64,000 nt of DNA from Allomuricauda sp. (GCF_028280385.1 NZ_JANQLX010000006.1:1-64000); one strand, 5' to 3'. Counted from the stretch's first letter, positions 24,936 to 36,033 are shown. Numbers and translations: made by a program. Notes: generated by a model not told the origin, from the sequence alone.

Positions 24936-24962
24936 CTTAAATTACTTATTAGTGTTTATTGA

Positions 24963-27494
24963 TTATTCTTTTTTATCCTCCGTATCGTTATCAAGAGCTG
25001 TGCCATCTTCTCCATTTACCTCAATTTCAAGGATATCCGCCTCGTCCATGGCATCTTCATCCTTCATCACCTTGGCTACTGCCGCAATGGAATCGTTGCC
25101 CTTGAGATTGATTAACTTTACCCCTTGGGTGGCCCTTCCCATCACGCGAAGATCCTCTACCCCCATCCGAATGGCAATACCAGATTTATTGATGATCATT
25201 AAATCATCAGTGTCTGAAACGTTTTTGATGGCAACAAGCCCACCCGTTTTATCGGTGATCGATATGGTCTTTACTCCTTTACCACCACGATTGGTAATAC
25301 GGTAATCATCAATGTTGGACCTTTTGCCATAACCATTTTCAGATACCACGAGGATATCGTCCTCAAAATTGTGGACGGATACCATTCCGATTACCTCATC
25401 ATCGTCCCCAGCTAAGGTAATTCCACGGACCCCAGAGGCATTTCTGCCCATAGGCCTTGTTTTGCTTTCTTCAAAACGGATGGCCTTACCAGATTTCAAT
25501 CCAAGGAAAATTTGACTGGTTCCGGTGGTAAGTTTGGCTTCCAGCAGTTCATCCTCATCCCTAATGGTAATGGCATTAATTCCATTTTGACGCGGTCTCG
25601 AATACTGTTCCAAAGAAGTCTTTTTGACGGTACCTTTTTTGGTGGCCATGATCACATAATGGGAATTTACATAATCTTCGTCCTTCAAATCCTGGGTACA
25701 GATAAACGCCTTAACCTTATCTTCCTGCTCTATATTGATCAAGTTCTGAATGGCTCTTCCCTTGCTGGTTCGACTTCCTTCTGGAATTTCGTAGACCCGC
25801 ATCCAAAAACATTTTCCTTTTTGGGTGAAGAACAGCATGTACTGGTGGTTGGTCCCCACAAAAAGGTGCTCCAAGAAATCCTCGTTACGGGTGGAGGACG
25901 CTTTTTGCCCTACTCCACCCCTATTCTGGGTTTTGTACTCCGTAAGTGGAGTTCTCTTGATATATCCTGCATGGGAAATGGTAATCACCACTTGTTCATC
26001 GGGTATCATATCCTCGATGCTCAGGTCTCCCCCGGCAAAGTTGATCTCAGACCTTCTTTCATCACCATACTTCTCCTTCACCTCCATAAGTTCTTCCTTG
26101 ATGATATCCATTCTGCGGTCTTTCTTGTCCAGAATGTCCTTTAAGTCCTCAATGGTCTTTAAAAGCTCATCATATTCTTCACGGAGTTTGTCTTGCTCAA
26201 GTCCTGTAAGTTGACGTAATCGCATTTCAACTATGGCCTTGGCCTGAACCTCGGTAAGTTTAAAGCGCTCCATCAAATTATTGCGCGCTTCATCCACGTT
26301 GGATGACCCTCGGATAATTGCGATGACCTCATCTATGTTATCGGAGGCAATGATCAGGCCTTCCAGGATATGGGCACGGTCTTCGGCTTTCTTCAGTTCA
26401 AATTTGGTCCTACGAACTACCACTTCATGCCTGTGCTCCACAAAATGGTGGATGATTTCCTTTAAGTTCAACAGCTTCGGCCTACCATTGACCAAAGCAA
26501 TGTTATTGACACTAAAGGACGATTGAAGCGCTGTATACTTGTACAGCATGTTCAATACGATATTGGGAATGGCATCGCGTTTTAGGATGTACACGATACG
26601 CATTCCTTTTCTGTCGGACTCGTCACGAATGGCCGAGATTCCCTCGATTTTCTTTTCGTTGATCAGATCGGCGGTTTTCTTGATCATATCCGCCTTGTTC
26701 ACCTGATATGGGATTTCTGTAACGATGATGCATTCCCTTCCCTGCACTTCCTCAAAAGTGGCCTGGGCACGCATTACCACCCGTCCCCTTCCAGTATGGA
26801 AAGCTTCTTTTACCCCATCATAGCCATAGATAATTCCTCCTGTGGGAAAATCGGGTGCCTTGATATGGGTAATCAGTTCATCTATTTCAATGTTGTTGTT
26901 GTCAATATAAGCTATGGTACCATCCACAACCTCGGAAAGATTGTGTGGTGGCATATTGGTGGCCATACCCACGGCAATTCCAGAAGCACCATTGACCAAT
27001 AGGTTGGGCACCCTTGTAGGCAATACGGTGGGTTCCTTTAAGGAATCGTCAAAATTGAGTTGGTGATCTACGGTATCCTTATCGATATCGGCCAACATCT
27101 CATCAGCGATCTTGCGCATGCGGGCCTCGGTGTAACGCATTGCCGCAGGACTGTCCCCATCTACGGAACCAAAGTTTCCCTGCCCATCAATGAGCATATA
27201 TCTAAGGCTCCATTCCTGGGCCATACGTACCATGGTATCGTATACGGAGGTATCCCCGTGCGGGTGATACTTACCGAGAACCTCCCCTACAATACGAGCT
27301 GATTTCTTGTGGGCGCTGGTAGATCTAACACCCAATTCATGCATTCCAAAAAGTACCCTTCTATGAACAGGCTTAAGTCCGTCCCTGACATCTGGCAGTG
27401 CACGTGACACAATGACCGACATTGAGTAATCAATGTAGGCAGATTTCATCTCATCCTCAATGTTGATAGGAATTAACTTTTCTCCTTCCGCCAT
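24963..27494 (-). CDS. gyrA: DNA gyrase subunit A
   Basis: 843 residues. The N-terminal breakage-reunion domain begins with [20 protein letters not shown] and contains the quinolone-determining [17 protein letters not shown] and the catalytic Tyr in [10 protein letters not shown]. The C-terminal beta-pinwheel has QNRGGVGQ as its GyrA box. The tail after about residue 815 is acidic, as is common in Bacteroidota GyrA. It works with GyrB to introduce negative supercoils. Thr stands at the position of E. coli Ser83, the usual residue in several flavobacteria rather than a resistance change. Confidence 0.98.
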   Translation of the reverse strand: MAEGEKLIPINIEDEMKSAYIDYSMSVIVSRALPDVRDGLKPVHRRVLFGMHELGVRSTSAHKKSARIVGEVLGKYHPHGDTSVYDTMVRMAQEWSLRYMLIDGQGNFGSVDGDSPAAMRYTEARMRKIADEMLADIDKDTVDHQLNFDDSLKEPTVLPTRVPNLLVNGASGIAVGMATNMPPHNLSEVVDGTIAYIDNNNIEIDELITHIKAPDFPTGGIIYGYDGVKEAFHTGRGRVVMRAQATFEEVQGRECIIVTEIPYQVNKADMIKKTADLINEKKIEGISAIRDESDRKGMRIVYILKRDAIPNIVLNMLYKYTALQSSFSVNNIALVNGRPKLLNLKEIIHHFVEHRHEVVVRRTKFELKKAEDRAHILEGLIIASDNIDEVIAIIRGSSNVDEARNNLMERFKLTEVQAKAIVEMRLRQLTGLEQDKLREEYDELLKTIEDLKDILDKKDRRMDIIKEELMEVKEKYGDERRSEINFAGGDLSIEDMIPDEQVVITISHAGYIKRTPLTEYKTQNRGGVGQKASSTRNEDFLEHLFVGTNHQYMLFFTQKGKCFWMRVYEIPEGSRTSKGRAIQNLINIEQEDKVKAFICTQDLKDEDYVNSHYVIMATKKGTVKKTSLEQYSRPRQNGINAITIRDEDELLEAKLTTGTSQIFLGLKSGKAIRFEESKTRPMGRNASGVRGITLAGDDDEVIGMVSVHNFEDDILVVSENGYGKRSNIDDYRITNRGGKGVKTISITDKTGGLVAIKNVSDTDDLMIINKSGIAIRMGVEDLRVMGRATQGVKLINLKGNDSIAAVAKVMKDEDAMDEADILEIEVNGEDGTALDNDTEDKKE

Positions 27495-27694
27495 GCTAAA
27501 ATCTCGTTGTTTTTTGTGGTTAAATTATCACGGCAATATACGCAAAATCGCCCCTTTCAAAACACTTGCGGACTACTTTATTAAAAAAATTATCAACATC
27601 AAAAAAAGGAGTTCGTTATACTGATAAACCTATGTTAAAGCCTTAAGAAATTGAGCTTTATTTCGACAATTAATACTAGTTTATCGAATATGGG

Positions 27695-27714
27695 TACGGT
27701 ATTTGACTACCGTA
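27695..27714. promoter_or_regulatory. Inverted repeat in the clpC promoter region
   Basis: TACGGTA and TACCGTA form a perfect 7-bp inverted repeat with spacer TTTGAC. The TTTG could be the -33 element, with a weak -7 (TAATTTTA) at 27728-27735. A stress regulator site overlapping the promoter is plausible but unproven. Confidence 0.4.
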
Positions 27715-27754
27715 ATGATACTTTTATTAATTTTAATTGCTGAAAAGGAAGTGT

Positions 27755-30310
27755 ATGGATGATAATTTTTCCCCAAGAGTAAAGGACGTTATAGCATATA
27801 GCAAAGAGGAGGCCCTTAGATTGGGCCATGATTTTATAGGAACGGAACATTTGATGCTGGGTCTTTTACGTGATGGCAATGGCAAAGCCATTAACATTCT
27901 AGACGCCCTGGACGTGGATTTGGACCATCTGAGAAGAAAGGTGGAAATCCTAAGCCCTGCAAATCCGAATACAGGGACGATCCAAAAGGACAAAAAGAAC
28001 CTTCATCTCACCCGCCAAGCAGAGCGTGCGCTGAAGACCACTTTTCTGGAAGCAAAGTTGTTCCAGAGTTCTTCAATAAACACCGCACATCTACTGCTAT
28101 GCATTCTAAGAAACGAAAACGACCCCACCACCAAGCTTTTGCACAAGCTGAAGGTGGATTATGATAATGTCAAGGAGCAGTTCAAATCCATGATCACCAG
28201 TGATGATGATTATTTGGACGCACCACAGGCCGAATCTTTCCCCAGCGATCCTGAAGATACCGGAGATTCCAAGGAAAGTAGTTTTGGCTCAAGCTCCAGT
28301 CAAAAGGGAAGCAAAAAGTCCAAGACCCCGGTATTGGACAATTTTGGGCGTGACCTTACCCGATTGGCCGAAGAAAACAAATTGGACCCCGTAGTTGGAA
28401 GGGAAAAGGAAATAGAACGTGTTTCCCAGATTTTAAGCCGAAGAAAGAAAAACAACCCATTGCTCATTGGAGAACCAGGTGTGGGTAAAAGTGCCATTGC
28501 CGAAGGATTGGCGCTTCGCATCATCAACAAAAAAGTCTCCAGGATTCTTTACAACAAAAGGGTGGTCACCTTGGATTTGGCCTCTTTGGTGGCAGGCACA
28601 AAATACCGTGGACAGTTCGAGGAACGCATGAAAGCCGTTATGAACGAACTGGAAAAGAATGACGATATCATCCTATTTATTGATGAGATCCACACCATAG
28701 TGGGTGCCGGTGGCGCCACAGGAAGCTTGGATGCTTCCAATATGTTCAAACCTGCCTTGGCCAGGGGAGAAATACAATGCATTGGAGCGACTACCTTGGA
28801 TGAATACCGCCAGTATATAGAGAAAGACGGTGCCTTGGAGCGTCGTTTCCAAAAAGTAATGGTGGAACCTACATCCGTGGAAGAGACCATTGAGATCTTG
28901 ATGAACATCAAGGGCAAATACGAAGACCACCACAACGTCAACTATACCGATGATGCCATTTTGGCCTGTGTAAAGCTGACCAACAGATATATGACGGACC
29001 GTTTCTTACCGGACAAGGCCATTGATGCCCTGGACGAAGCCGGTTCCCGGGTACATATTGTAAATATGGATGTGCCCAAGCAAATCTTGGAGTTGGAAAA
29101 CCAATTGGAAGATGTGCGGGAATTGAAAAACAGTGTCGTTAAAAAACAAAAATACGAGGAAGCCGCCAAGCTTAGGGACGATGAGAAAAGGCTGGAAAAA
29201 GAGCTGGCATCCGCACAGGAGAGATGGGAAGAAGAAAGCAAATTACATCGTGAAACCGTTACAGAGGACAATGTAGCTGACGTCGTTTCCATGATGAGCG
29301 GAATTCCCGTAAATCGAATTGCACAGACAGAAAGCAACAAACTGGCCGAGCTCCCTGAGCTGATCAAAGGGTTTGTGATCGGACAGGACGAAGCGGTTGC
29401 CAAAGTGGCCAAGGCCATTCAGAGGAACCGTGCGGGTCTCAAGGATCCCAATAAACCTATTGGCTCCTTCATCTTTTTAGGTCAAACAGGTGTGGGTAAA
29501 ACCCAATTGGCCAAAATTTTGGCCAAGGAACTGTTCGATTCCGAAGATGCACTGATTCGAATCGATATGAGCGAGTACATGGAAAAATTCGCTATTTCAA
29601 GGTTAGTGGGTGCACCCCCCGGATATGTGGGCTATGAAGAAGGCGGGCAATTGACGGAGAAGGTTCGCAGAAAACCCTATTCTGTAATTCTATTGGATGA
29701 AGTTGAAAAAGCACACCCAGATGTGTTCAATATGCTACTCCAAGTTTTGGATGATGGATATTTAACGGACAGCCTAGGGCGGAAAATCGACTTTAGGAAT
29801 ACAATCATTATCATGACCTCCAATATTGGGGCGCGTCAGTTGAAGGATTTTGGCCAAGGTGTTGGGTTTGGAACAGCGGCCAAAAAAGCACAGGCCGACA
29901 GCCACCAGAAGAGCGTGATTGAGAATGCCCTTAAAAAGGCCTTTGCCCCTGAATTCCTTAACAGGATAGATGATGTGATCGTCTTCAATCCATTGGAGCG
30001 TGAAGACATCCATAAGATCATAGATATAGAACTGGACAAGCTATTTATGCGCATCAAGGAAATCGGATACGATTTGGACCTTTCCAAAAAGGCGAAGGAT
30101 TATATTGCAGAAAAAGGTTTTGACAAGCAGTATGGTGCCCGGCCACTAAAAAGGGCCATCCAAAAATATATAGAAGATGCCCTTGCAGAGGAAATTGTTA
30201 ATTCCAAACTGGAAGAAGGTGATAGCATTTTCATGGATTTGGATGAGAAAAAGGAAGAACTTACCATCAAAATCAAGAAGAAGGAAAAGTCGCCCGAAGC
30301 AGAACAATAA
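27755..30310 (+). CDS. clpC: ATP-dependent Clp protease ATP-binding subunit ClpC
   Basis: 851 residues from ATG 27755, preceded by AAGGAAG; the upstream TTG at 27737 lacks a ribosome site. It has two Clp N repeats (1-145), a charged linker, AAA+ domain 1 with Walker [10 protein letters not shown], the UVR/middle domain ([15 protein letters not shown]), AAA+ domain 2 with Walker [10 protein letters not shown], and a C-terminal D2-small domain. ClpC unfolds substrates for ClpP. It may be preceded by its own operator (27695-27714); no ctsR or mcsAB genes are present, so regulation differs from Bacillus. Confidence 0.97.
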   Translation: MDDNFSPRVKDVIAYSKEEALRLGHDFIGTEHLMLGLLRDGNGKAINILDALDVDLDHLRRKVEILSPANPNTGTIQKDKKNLHLTRQAERALKTTFLEAKLFQSSSINTAHLLLCILRNENDPTTKLLHKLKVDYDNVKEQFKSMITSDDDYLDAPQAESFPSDPEDTGDSKESSFGSSSSQKGSKKSKTPVLDNFGRDLTRLAEENKLDPVVGREKEIERVSQILSRRKKNNPLLIGEPGVGKSAIAEGLALRIINKKVSRILYNKRVVTLDLASLVAGTKYRGQFEERMKAVMNELEKNDDIILFIDEIHTIVGAGGATGSLDASNMFKPALARGEIQCIGATTLDEYRQYIEKDGALERRFQKVMVEPTSVEETIEILMNIKGKYEDHHNVNYTDDAILACVKLTNRYMTDRFLPDKAIDALDEAGSRVHIVNMDVPKQILELENQLEDVRELKNSVVKKQKYEEAAKLRDDEKRLEKELASAQERWEEESKLHRETVTEDNVADVVSMMSGIPVNRIAQTESNKLAELPELIKGFVIGQDEAVAKVAKAIQRNRAGLKDPNKPIGSFIFLGQTGVGKTQLAKILAKELFDSEDALIRIDMSEYMEKFAISRLVGAPPGYVGYEEGGQLTEKVRRKPYSVILLDEVEKAHPDVFNMLLQVLDDGYLTDSLGRKIDFRNTIIIMTSNIGARQLKDFGQGVGFGTAAKKAQADSHQKSVIENALKKAFAPEFLNRIDDVIVFNPLEREDIHKIIDIELDKLFMRIKEIGYDLDLSKKAKDYIAEKGFDKQYGARPLKRAIQKYIEDALAEEIVNSKLEEGDSIFMDLDEKKEELTIKIKKKEKSPEAEQ

Positions 30311-30333
30311 TTAAATACAAGCATAAGATTGAC

Positions 30334-30360
30334 GAGCCCCGATTATTGGGGCTCTTTTTA
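30334..30360 (+). terminator. Terminator after clpC
   Basis: The stem GAGCCCC with GGGGCTC and a 7-base loop is followed by TTTTTA. It lies 24 bp after the clpC stop. Confidence 0.9.
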
Positions 30361-30465
30361 TATAAATGTACCGTACATACGATATTTGAGCCTTTAATCT
30401 AAATTTTTTCACCTCAAGAGGCCTTCCACATACCTTCGCAAGTAGAGACACTATAATTTTGGGGA

Positions 30466-30885
30466 ATGAGAATAGCTTCTAATAAGAAGGCTTTAATTGT
30501 ACGCGAATACCAGTTGGACATAGGAACAGTTCAAGTATTTGACAACTATATGGTAGCAACTTTTGAGGAAGGTGCCACCATGACACTGGAGAGGGCTTAT
30601 CAAATCATAGGAATTTCAGAAATCCATTTTAGGGAGAAGGACTTTGGCTATATCAGCCTAAGGAAAAACTCATATGCCGTGGACCCCACCATCTACAACT
30701 ATCTACGCGGTATGGAAAACCTAAAGGCCTTTGCCATTGTTTCCAAGAAGGAAATTGACATGCACAATTTTAAGATTGAAAAGCTCTTTTACAAAAAGAA
30801 TATGGAGTTCTTCATCGAGTATGAAAATGCCTTGGCTTGGGTCAAAAAAAGACTTAAGAAGACCAATAAAAGGAATATCGCCTAG
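30466..30885 (+). CDS. Conserved hypothetical protein
   Basis: 139 residues, soluble, no signal peptide. I do not recognise a firm family. The pattern of alternating strands and helices (FDNYMVATFEEGATMTLERAYQII, then FAIVSKKEIDMHNFKIEKLFY, and a basic C-terminus AWVKKRLKKTNKR) resembles the SpoIIAA/STAS-like fold seen in many flavobacterial hypotheticals. It ends in a 4-bp convergent overlap with the NAD(P)HX repair gene. Confidence 0.7.
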   Translation: MRIASNKKALIVREYQLDIGTVQVFDNYMVATFEEGATMTLERAYQIIGISEIHFREKDFGYISLRKNSYAVDPTIYNYLRGMENLKAFAIVSKKEIDMHNFKIEKLFYKKNMEFFIEYENALAWVKKRLKKTNKRNIA

Positions 30886-32417
30886 ACACTTTGTTCCTGA
30901 TTGGGCTCAGGTCTTTTGAAGAGTTCCAAATATGCTTTACCAATGTTCTTGATTATTCCGGTAGCCTTTAACGAGTCATAACTATCCGTGGCGGCTCCAA
31001 TATCTCCTGCCAATCCGTGAAGGAACACACCAAACACAGCGGCCTGCAAAGGAGCATAGCCCATGGCCAAAAGCCCTGTGATCATCCCCGTTAACACATC
31101 CCCGCTACCTGCAGTGGCCATTCCAGGATTTCCAGTACTATTTACATACCCCTTTCCGCCATATAGCGTAATGGTATGCGCGCCCTTAATGACCAGGACA
31201 AGATCGTTTTCTTGGGAAAAGGTCCTTGCTTTGTCCAATTTGTCAAAATCATCCTCCCACTCACCTATCAGGCGTTCCAATTCCTTGGGGTGTGGTGTTA
31301 AAATGGATTGCTTGGGAACCTCCCTAATCATCCCTTTATTTTTTGCCAGGATATTCAATCCATCAGCATCGATGACTATGGGCATTTCCACATTTTTTAG
31401 AAACTCCCCAAAAGCCTTGACCGATTTGTCCGAAGTGCCCAAACCCATTCCAATACCTATGGCATTGGGAACAAACGGGATGTTTATGCTGGTGATTTCA
31501 TCGTCATCATCATCCGTAAGGACCATTACCTCGGGAATGGCGGTTTGAAGCGAATGATATCCACATTCCGGGACAAAGGCGGTGACCAGCCCGCTGCCCA
31601 CTGTCAAACACGCGTTTGCCGCCATTTGAACAGCGCCTATTTTACCATAGCTACCTCCAACGATCACTGCATGGCCATAGGTTCCCTTATGGGAAAATTT
31701 TAGTCGTGGCCGGTACACCGGTTGCATATCAAACTGGGTCAAAAATTCGTATTCCACAGCTTCCTGCATCAAGAATTCAGGGTCCAATCCAATATCCAAT
31801 AATTCCCATTGGTTTTGATATACTCCCGTTTCCGGCAAAAAGAAGATCAGTTTGGGTACTTGAAAGCTCAACACGTAACTGGCCCGCACCACATGGCTGG
31901 GATTCCATGGCAATCGATTGCTTGGTAATCCAGAAGGTATGTCAACGGATAACACAAAAGCTTGTGAAGCATTAATATGTTCTATGAGCTTCCCCACCCA
32001 TTCGCTGGGGGCCCGGTTCAACCCAATCCCGAAAATGGCATCCACAATAATATCGGTGGGTGCTATTTCCGGCATCACGCCATCATCATTCAAAAAATCT
32101 GGCCAAATCTTGCGGTCTTTGAGGCGTTCCAGGTTCAAGAGAAAATCCTTGGAGCGTTTCTCGCTGTAATTGACCACATGTACCTGAATGTTATAACCCG
32201 CCTCTTTCAGGAGTCGGGCCAAGGCAATTCCATCACCGCCGTTGTTTCCAATACCGCAGAACAACTGAATGGTAACATCCGCACCCTGCAATCTGGAGTG
32301 CATCCATTCAAAAAGCTGGGAGGCAGCCCTTTCCATGAGGGAATCACTCGTGATTTGCTGCTTTTCTATTGTGAATTTATCAGCCTTATAGATTTGGTTC
32401 GCGGTAAAAATTTTCAT
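30882..32417 (-). CDS. nnr: Bifunctional NAD(P)HX epimerase/dehydratase
   Basis: 511 residues. The N-terminal YjeF/NnrE epimerase domain (1-215) has GIGNNGGDGIALARLL and VDAIFGIGLNR. The C-terminal ribokinase-like NnrD dehydratase domain (230-500) has HKGTYGHAVIVGGSYGKIGA, LTPHPKELERL and GNPGMATAGSGDVLTG. It repairs damaged hydrated NADH and NADPH. Its gene overlaps the end of the 139-residue gene by 4 bp. Confidence 0.96.
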   Translation of the reverse strand: MKIFTANQIYKADKFTIEKQQITSDSLMERAASQLFEWMHSRLQGADVTIQLFCGIGNNGGDGIALARLLKEAGYNIQVHVVNYSEKRSKDFLLNLERLKDRKIWPDFLNDDGVMPEIAPTDIIVDAIFGIGLNRAPSEWVGKLIEHINASQAFVLSVDIPSGLPSNRLPWNPSHVVRASYVLSFQVPKLIFFLPETGVYQNQWELLDIGLDPEFLMQEAVEYEFLTQFDMQPVYRPRLKFSHKGTYGHAVIVGGSYGKIGAVQMAANACLTVGSGLVTAFVPECGYHSLQTAIPEVMVLTDDDDDEITSINIPFVPNAIGIGMGLGTSDKSVKAFGEFLKNVEMPIVIDADGLNILAKNKGMIREVPKQSILTPHPKELERLIGEWEDDFDKLDKARTFSQENDLVLVIKGAHTITLYGGKGYVNSTGNPGMATAGSGDVLTGMITGLLAMGYAPLQAAVFGVFLHGLAGDIGAATDSYDSLKATGIIKNIGKAYLELFKRPEPNQEQSV

Positions 32418-32469
32418 TCAACAAGAAAAATTAACAATTGCTATGGATTTCGTAAAAATTTTAGAATCA

Positions 32470-32500
32470 TTTGAGGAAGCCCTTAAAAGTACTACTTTTG
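32470..32500 (+). promoter_or_regulatory. Promoter of the thrABC operon
   Basis: -33 TTTG at 32470-32473, 19 bp, then -7 TACTTTTG at 32493-32500, a full match to the Bacteroidota consensus. Transcription would start near 32506, leaving a leader of about 160 nt. Confidence 0.7.
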
Positions 32501-32553
32501 AACCTGATTACTGTACAATGCATTTGAAACAAACGGTTATTGAATTTTTCAAG

Positions 32554-32607
32554 ATGAACACTTATTCATCCATCTTCACCTTGGCTATCACCACCCCTTT
32601 GGGGTAG
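32554..32607 (+). CDS. Candidate thr operon leader peptide (17 residues)
   Basis: ATG 32554 to TAG 32607 within the thrA leader transcript encodes MNTYSSIFTLAITTPLG. Four of 17 codons are Thr (positions 3, 9, 13, 14) and two are Ile (7, 12), the two amino acids whose synthesis starts from this operon. The last Thr codons lie in the ascending arm of a hairpin (32590-32608). That is the layout of an attenuation leader, but no typical terminator U-run follows, so control could be translational. Too short for homology; assigned by position and codon content. Confidence 0.5.
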   Translation: MNTYSSIFTLAITTPLG

Positions 32608-32608
32608 T
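32590..32608 (+). promoter_or_regulatory. Leader hairpin upstream of thrA
   Basis: ACCACCCC and GGGGTAGT pair (one mismatch) around a TTT loop, covering the last Thr codons and stop of the leader ORF. A ribosome stalled at the ACC codons would keep it open. Upstream AACGG could pair with CCGTT near 32630 as an alternative. Confidence 0.4.
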
Positions 32609-32666
32609 CTGTATATTATTTCCGTCCGTTCTTTAATCTATTTCAACATTTTACAATCACTTACTA

Positions 32667-35111
32667 ATGAAAGTCCTAAAATTTGGCGGTACATCGGTCG
32701 CCAATCCCGAAAACATAAACAAGGTTAAATCCATTGTCCAAAACAGTTCCAAAGATAAATTGGCCGTTGTGGTCTCTGCGTTTGGTGGTATAACCGATGT
32801 TTTACTGAACACCCTTCAGCAGGCATCGCTACAAGATGAAGGCTATAAAACCGGATTGGAACAAATAGAGCAACGTCATATTGACGTTGTGAAAACCTTG
32901 ATTCCCGTACAAAACCAAAGTACCATCCTGAGCAAGGTAAAAAGTGATCTGAACATTTTGGAGACCCTTTTGGAAGGTTCCTTTCTAATTGGGGAAATTA
33001 CCCCCAAATTATCCGATAAGGTAGTGAGCTATGGCGAGCTTCTTTCCTCTTACATTATCAGCGAATACTTTAAGGCAGAAGGTCTTAATGCCACTGTAAA
33101 GGACAGTCGCGAGTTGATCATTACCGATGCCACTTATGGCAAAGCAGTGGTAAACTTTGAAAGCACCAATTTAAATTGCCAAGAGTATTTCGGAAGCAGC
33201 GAATATCAAGTTCATATCCTTCCCGGGTTTGTTGCCTCCAGTGAAGATGGGACATCCACTACTTTGGGCCGAGGGGGGTCCGATTATACAGCGGCCATTG
33301 TAGCTGCTGCCGTTGATGCTTCTCTTTTGGAGATTTGGACCGATGTTAGTGGAATGTACACGGCCAACCCCAGACTAGTAAAACAAGCTAAATGTGTGGC
33401 CCATATCAGCTATGAAGAAGCCATGGAGCTTTCCCATTTTGGTGCCAAGGTGCTTTACCCTCCAACCATACAACCTGTCCTGGGTAAGGAAATCCCTATT
33501 GTCATCAAAAATACCTTTAGCCCGGATGATGCCGGTACCTTGATTACCAAAAATACCAACGGAGGCGGAAAAACAGTACGCGGTATTAGCCATGTGGGCA
33601 ACATTAGTCTGTTATCCCTGGAGGGGCCGGGCATGATAGGAATTCCTGGGATTTCCAAACGGTTTTTTGAGACCCTTTCCTTGGAGAACATCAGCGTGGT
33701 GTTGATTACACAAGCTTCTTCGGAGCATTCCATTTGTGTTGGAATTGCAGATGAAGATGTTCAACAAGCAGTGGCTGCTGTTAACCAAGCCTTTGAGTTT
33801 GAAATCGCCAGAAAAAAGATTAAACCGGTCATTGTTGAAAAGGATTTGACCATTGTGGCCCTGGTTGGAGACAATATGAAAAGCCACCAAGGGTTGAGTG
33901 GGAAAATGTTCAGTACCCTAGGAAAAAACAACGTGAACATCCGAGCCATTGCTCAAGGAGCCTCAGAACGGAACGTTTCCGCGGTCATCAAAAAAACCGA
34001 TGTTAAAAAGGCCTTGAACTCCCTGCATGAGGAGTTCTTTGAGGAGAACGTCAAACAGCTCAACCTTTTCGTAATGGGTGTGGGTAATGTGGGATCTAAA
34101 TTCCTGGCCCAGATCCGTCAGCAGAAAAAATATTTGAAAGACGAGCTTCAACTCAACATTAGGGTGATAGGAATCAGTAACTCCAGAACCATGGCCTTCG
34201 ACGACAATGGCATTGATCTAAATGACTGGGAGTCCATTTTAGCACAAGGTGAAAAGGCGGATAAGGAAAAATTCTTTGATACGGTTACCGAGCTCAACTT
34301 CAGAAACAGCGTATTCGTTGATAATACAGCGAGTGACGAAGTGGCGAACAGCTATCCCAACTACCTGAAAAATAGTATCTCCGTTGTCACTTGTAACAAG
34401 ATTGCCTGTTCTTCGGACTATACCTTCTACAAGGAATTGAAGCAGTTGGCCAAAAAGTACAATGCACCGTTCTTGTTTGAAACCAACGTGGGTGCCGGAC
34501 TGCCTATTATAGATACCCTGAAGAACCTGATTGCTTCCGGGGACAAGGTAAACAAGATACAAGCCGTACTTTCAGGGAGTTTGAATTTTGTCTTCAATAA
34601 CTTTAACGACGAAGTCACCTTCCACGATATTGTAAAGCAGGCCCAAGAGGAAGGTTATACGGAACCAGACCCTACCATCGACCTAAGTGGAATAGATGTA
34701 ATGCGAAAAATCTTGATTTTGGCGCGTGAAAGTGGCAACCAATTGGACATGGAACATATTGAGAACGAAGCCTTTCTCCCACAGGAAAGCTTGGACACCA
34801 ATTCCAATGAGGCCTTTTTTGATTCTTTGAAGGAGCATGAAGATGGATTCCAGGAACTTTTCAAGGAAGCCAAAGATGCCGACAGCAAATTAAAGTACGT
34901 GGCCCAGTTTGAAAATGGTAAAGCCAAGGTTGGATTACAAAAGATTCCTAAAGGGCATGATTTCTATAATCTGGAGGGGAGCGACAATATCGTGCTGTTC
35001 TTTACAGAACGCTATCCCAACCAACCTATGATCATAAAAGGTGCCGGTGCGGGAGCAGATGTCACAGCTTCCGGTATCTTTGCGGATATTATCAGAATCG
35101 GAAACTTTTAG
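32667..35111 (+). CDS. thrA: Bifunctional aspartate kinase/homoserine dehydrogenase I
   Basis: 814 residues. The aspartokinase domain begins MKVLKFGGTSVANPENI and runs to about 290, with GRGGSDYTAAI. Two ACT-type regulatory segments (about 310-455, e.g. LVGDNMKSHQGLSGKMFSTL) follow. The homoserine dehydrogenase half starts near NLFVMGVGNVGSKFL (about 468) and has VTCNKIA, ETNVGAGLPIIDTL and DPTIDLSGIDVMRKILILARE. It catalyses the first and third steps of threonine/methionine synthesis from aspartate. It starts the thrABC operon; thrB begins 1 bp after its stop. Confidence 0.97.
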   Translation: MKVLKFGGTSVANPENINKVKSIVQNSSKDKLAVVVSAFGGITDVLLNTLQQASLQDEGYKTGLEQIEQRHIDVVKTLIPVQNQSTILSKVKSDLNILETLLEGSFLIGEITPKLSDKVVSYGELLSSYIISEYFKAEGLNATVKDSRELIITDATYGKAVVNFESTNLNCQEYFGSSEYQVHILPGFVASSEDGTSTTLGRGGSDYTAAIVAAAVDASLLEIWTDVSGMYTANPRLVKQAKCVAHISYEEAMELSHFGAKVLYPPTIQPVLGKEIPIVIKNTFSPDDAGTLITKNTNGGGKTVRGISHVGNISLLSLEGPGMIGIPGISKRFFETLSLENISVVLITQASSEHSICVGIADEDVQQAVAAVNQAFEFEIARKKIKPVIVEKDLTIVALVGDNMKSHQGLSGKMFSTLGKNNVNIRAIAQGASERNVSAVIKKTDVKKALNSLHEEFFEENVKQLNLFVMGVGNVGSKFLAQIRQQKKYLKDELQLNIRVIGISNSRTMAFDDNGIDLNDWESILAQGEKADKEKFFDTVTELNFRNSVFVDNTASDEVANSYPNYLKNSISVVTCNKIACSSDYTFYKELKQLAKKYNAPFLFETNVGAGLPIIDTLKNLIASGDKVNKIQAVLSGSLNFVFNNFNDEVTFHDIVKQAQEEGYTEPDPTIDLSGIDVMRKILILARESGNQLDMEHIENEAFLPQESLDTNSNEAFFDSLKEHEDGFQELFKEAKDADSKLKYVAQFENGKAKVGLQKIPKGHDFYNLEGSDNIVLFFTERYPNQPMIIKGAGAGADVTASGIFADIIRIGNF

Positions 35112-35112
35112 G

Positions 35113-36033
35113 ATGGAAGAAATCAAAGTTTTTTGCCCAGCCACCATTGCCAATGTTTCTTGTGGATTTGACGTATTGGGATTGGCGTTGGATTCCATTG
35201 GGGACGAAATGATTGTCCGGAAAACCGACGAAAAAGGTATCAAGATCACCAAAATTCTGGGGCAGGATTTGCCCTTGGAAACGGAAAAGAATGTTTCTGG
35301 CGTAGCCGGATTGGCCTTTTTGGAGCATGGCGATTACCAAGGCGGTTTTGAGATAGAAATCGACAAGCGAATCAAGCCCGGAAGCGGTATTGGCAGCAGT
35401 GCGGCCAGCTCCGCTGGTGCGGTTTGTGCCATGAACGAACTTCTCGGCAGACCGTTCTCCAATCTGGAGCTCACCCAATTTGCCATGCAGGGAGAAAAAT
35501 TGGCGAGCAGTGTTGCACACGCAGATAATGTAGCCCCGGCCATTTATGGCGGATTCACTTTGGTTCGCAGCTATGAACCCTTGGACATCGTTTCCATTCC
35601 CACCCCGGATGAATTGTTTGCTACGGTCATCCATCCGCAAATAGAAATTAAAACATCGGATTCCCGTAAAATCCTAAAGACCAAACTCACCCTCGAAACT
35701 GGGATTCGACAATGGGGGAATCTAGGGGGATTGGTTGCCGGACTGTTCCAGAGCGATTACGACCTAATTGGTCGTTCCTTGGAAGATCACGTCGTGGAGC
35801 CCATTCGTTCCATTCTGATTCCTGGTTTTGATGCCATTAAACAAAATGCTATGGAAGCTGGTGCCCTTGGATGCGGTATTTCCGGTTCTGGTCCTTCCAT
35901 TTTTGCCTTGAGCAAAGGGGAAACTACGGCGCAAAAAGTAGCTGAGTCCATGCGGAAAACCTATGGTTCCATAGGCATCGATTTCGACATTCATGTTTCC
36001 AAAGTCAACACCCAAGGGGTAAAACCACTCTAA
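35113..36033 (+). CDS. thrB: Homoserine kinase
   Basis: 306 residues from ATG 35113 (MEEIKVFCPATIANVSCGFD), a normal GHMP kinase N-terminus; an earlier in-frame ATG at 35041 would lie within thrA. The ATP-binding loop KPGSGIGSSAASSAGA and the C-terminal GCGISGSGPSIFAL are typical. It phosphorylates homoserine. It begins 1 bp after thrA and is followed by thrC after 6 bp. Confidence 0.97.
   Translation: MEEIKVFCPATIANVSCGFDVLGLALDSIGDEMIVRKTDEKGIKITKILGQDLPLETEKNVSGVAGLAFLEHGDYQGGFEIEIDKRIKPGSGIGSSAASSAGAVCAMNELLGRPFSNLELTQFAMQGEKLASSVAHADNVAPAIYGGFTLVRSYEPLDIVSIPTPDELFATVIHPQIEIKTSDSRKILKTKLTLETGIRQWGNLGGLVAGLFQSDYDLIGRSLEDHVVEPIRSILIPGFDAIKQNAMEAGALGCGISGSGPSIFALSKGETTAQKVAESMRKTYGSIGIDFDIHVSKVNTQGVKPL

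Noticed and set aside
25512..26144. 210-codon open frame on the plus strand
   Set aside because: Antisense shadow of gyrA without recognisable domains or a start context.
25963..27494. Quinolone-resistance mutation in gyrA (Thr at the E. coli Ser83 position)
   Set aside because: Thr is the ordinary residue at this site in several flavobacteria, so it is not evidence of acquired resistance.
28942..29418. 158-codon Ser-rich open frame on the minus strand
   Set aside because: Antisense shadow of clpC; Ser-richness is the complement of the gene's codon usage.
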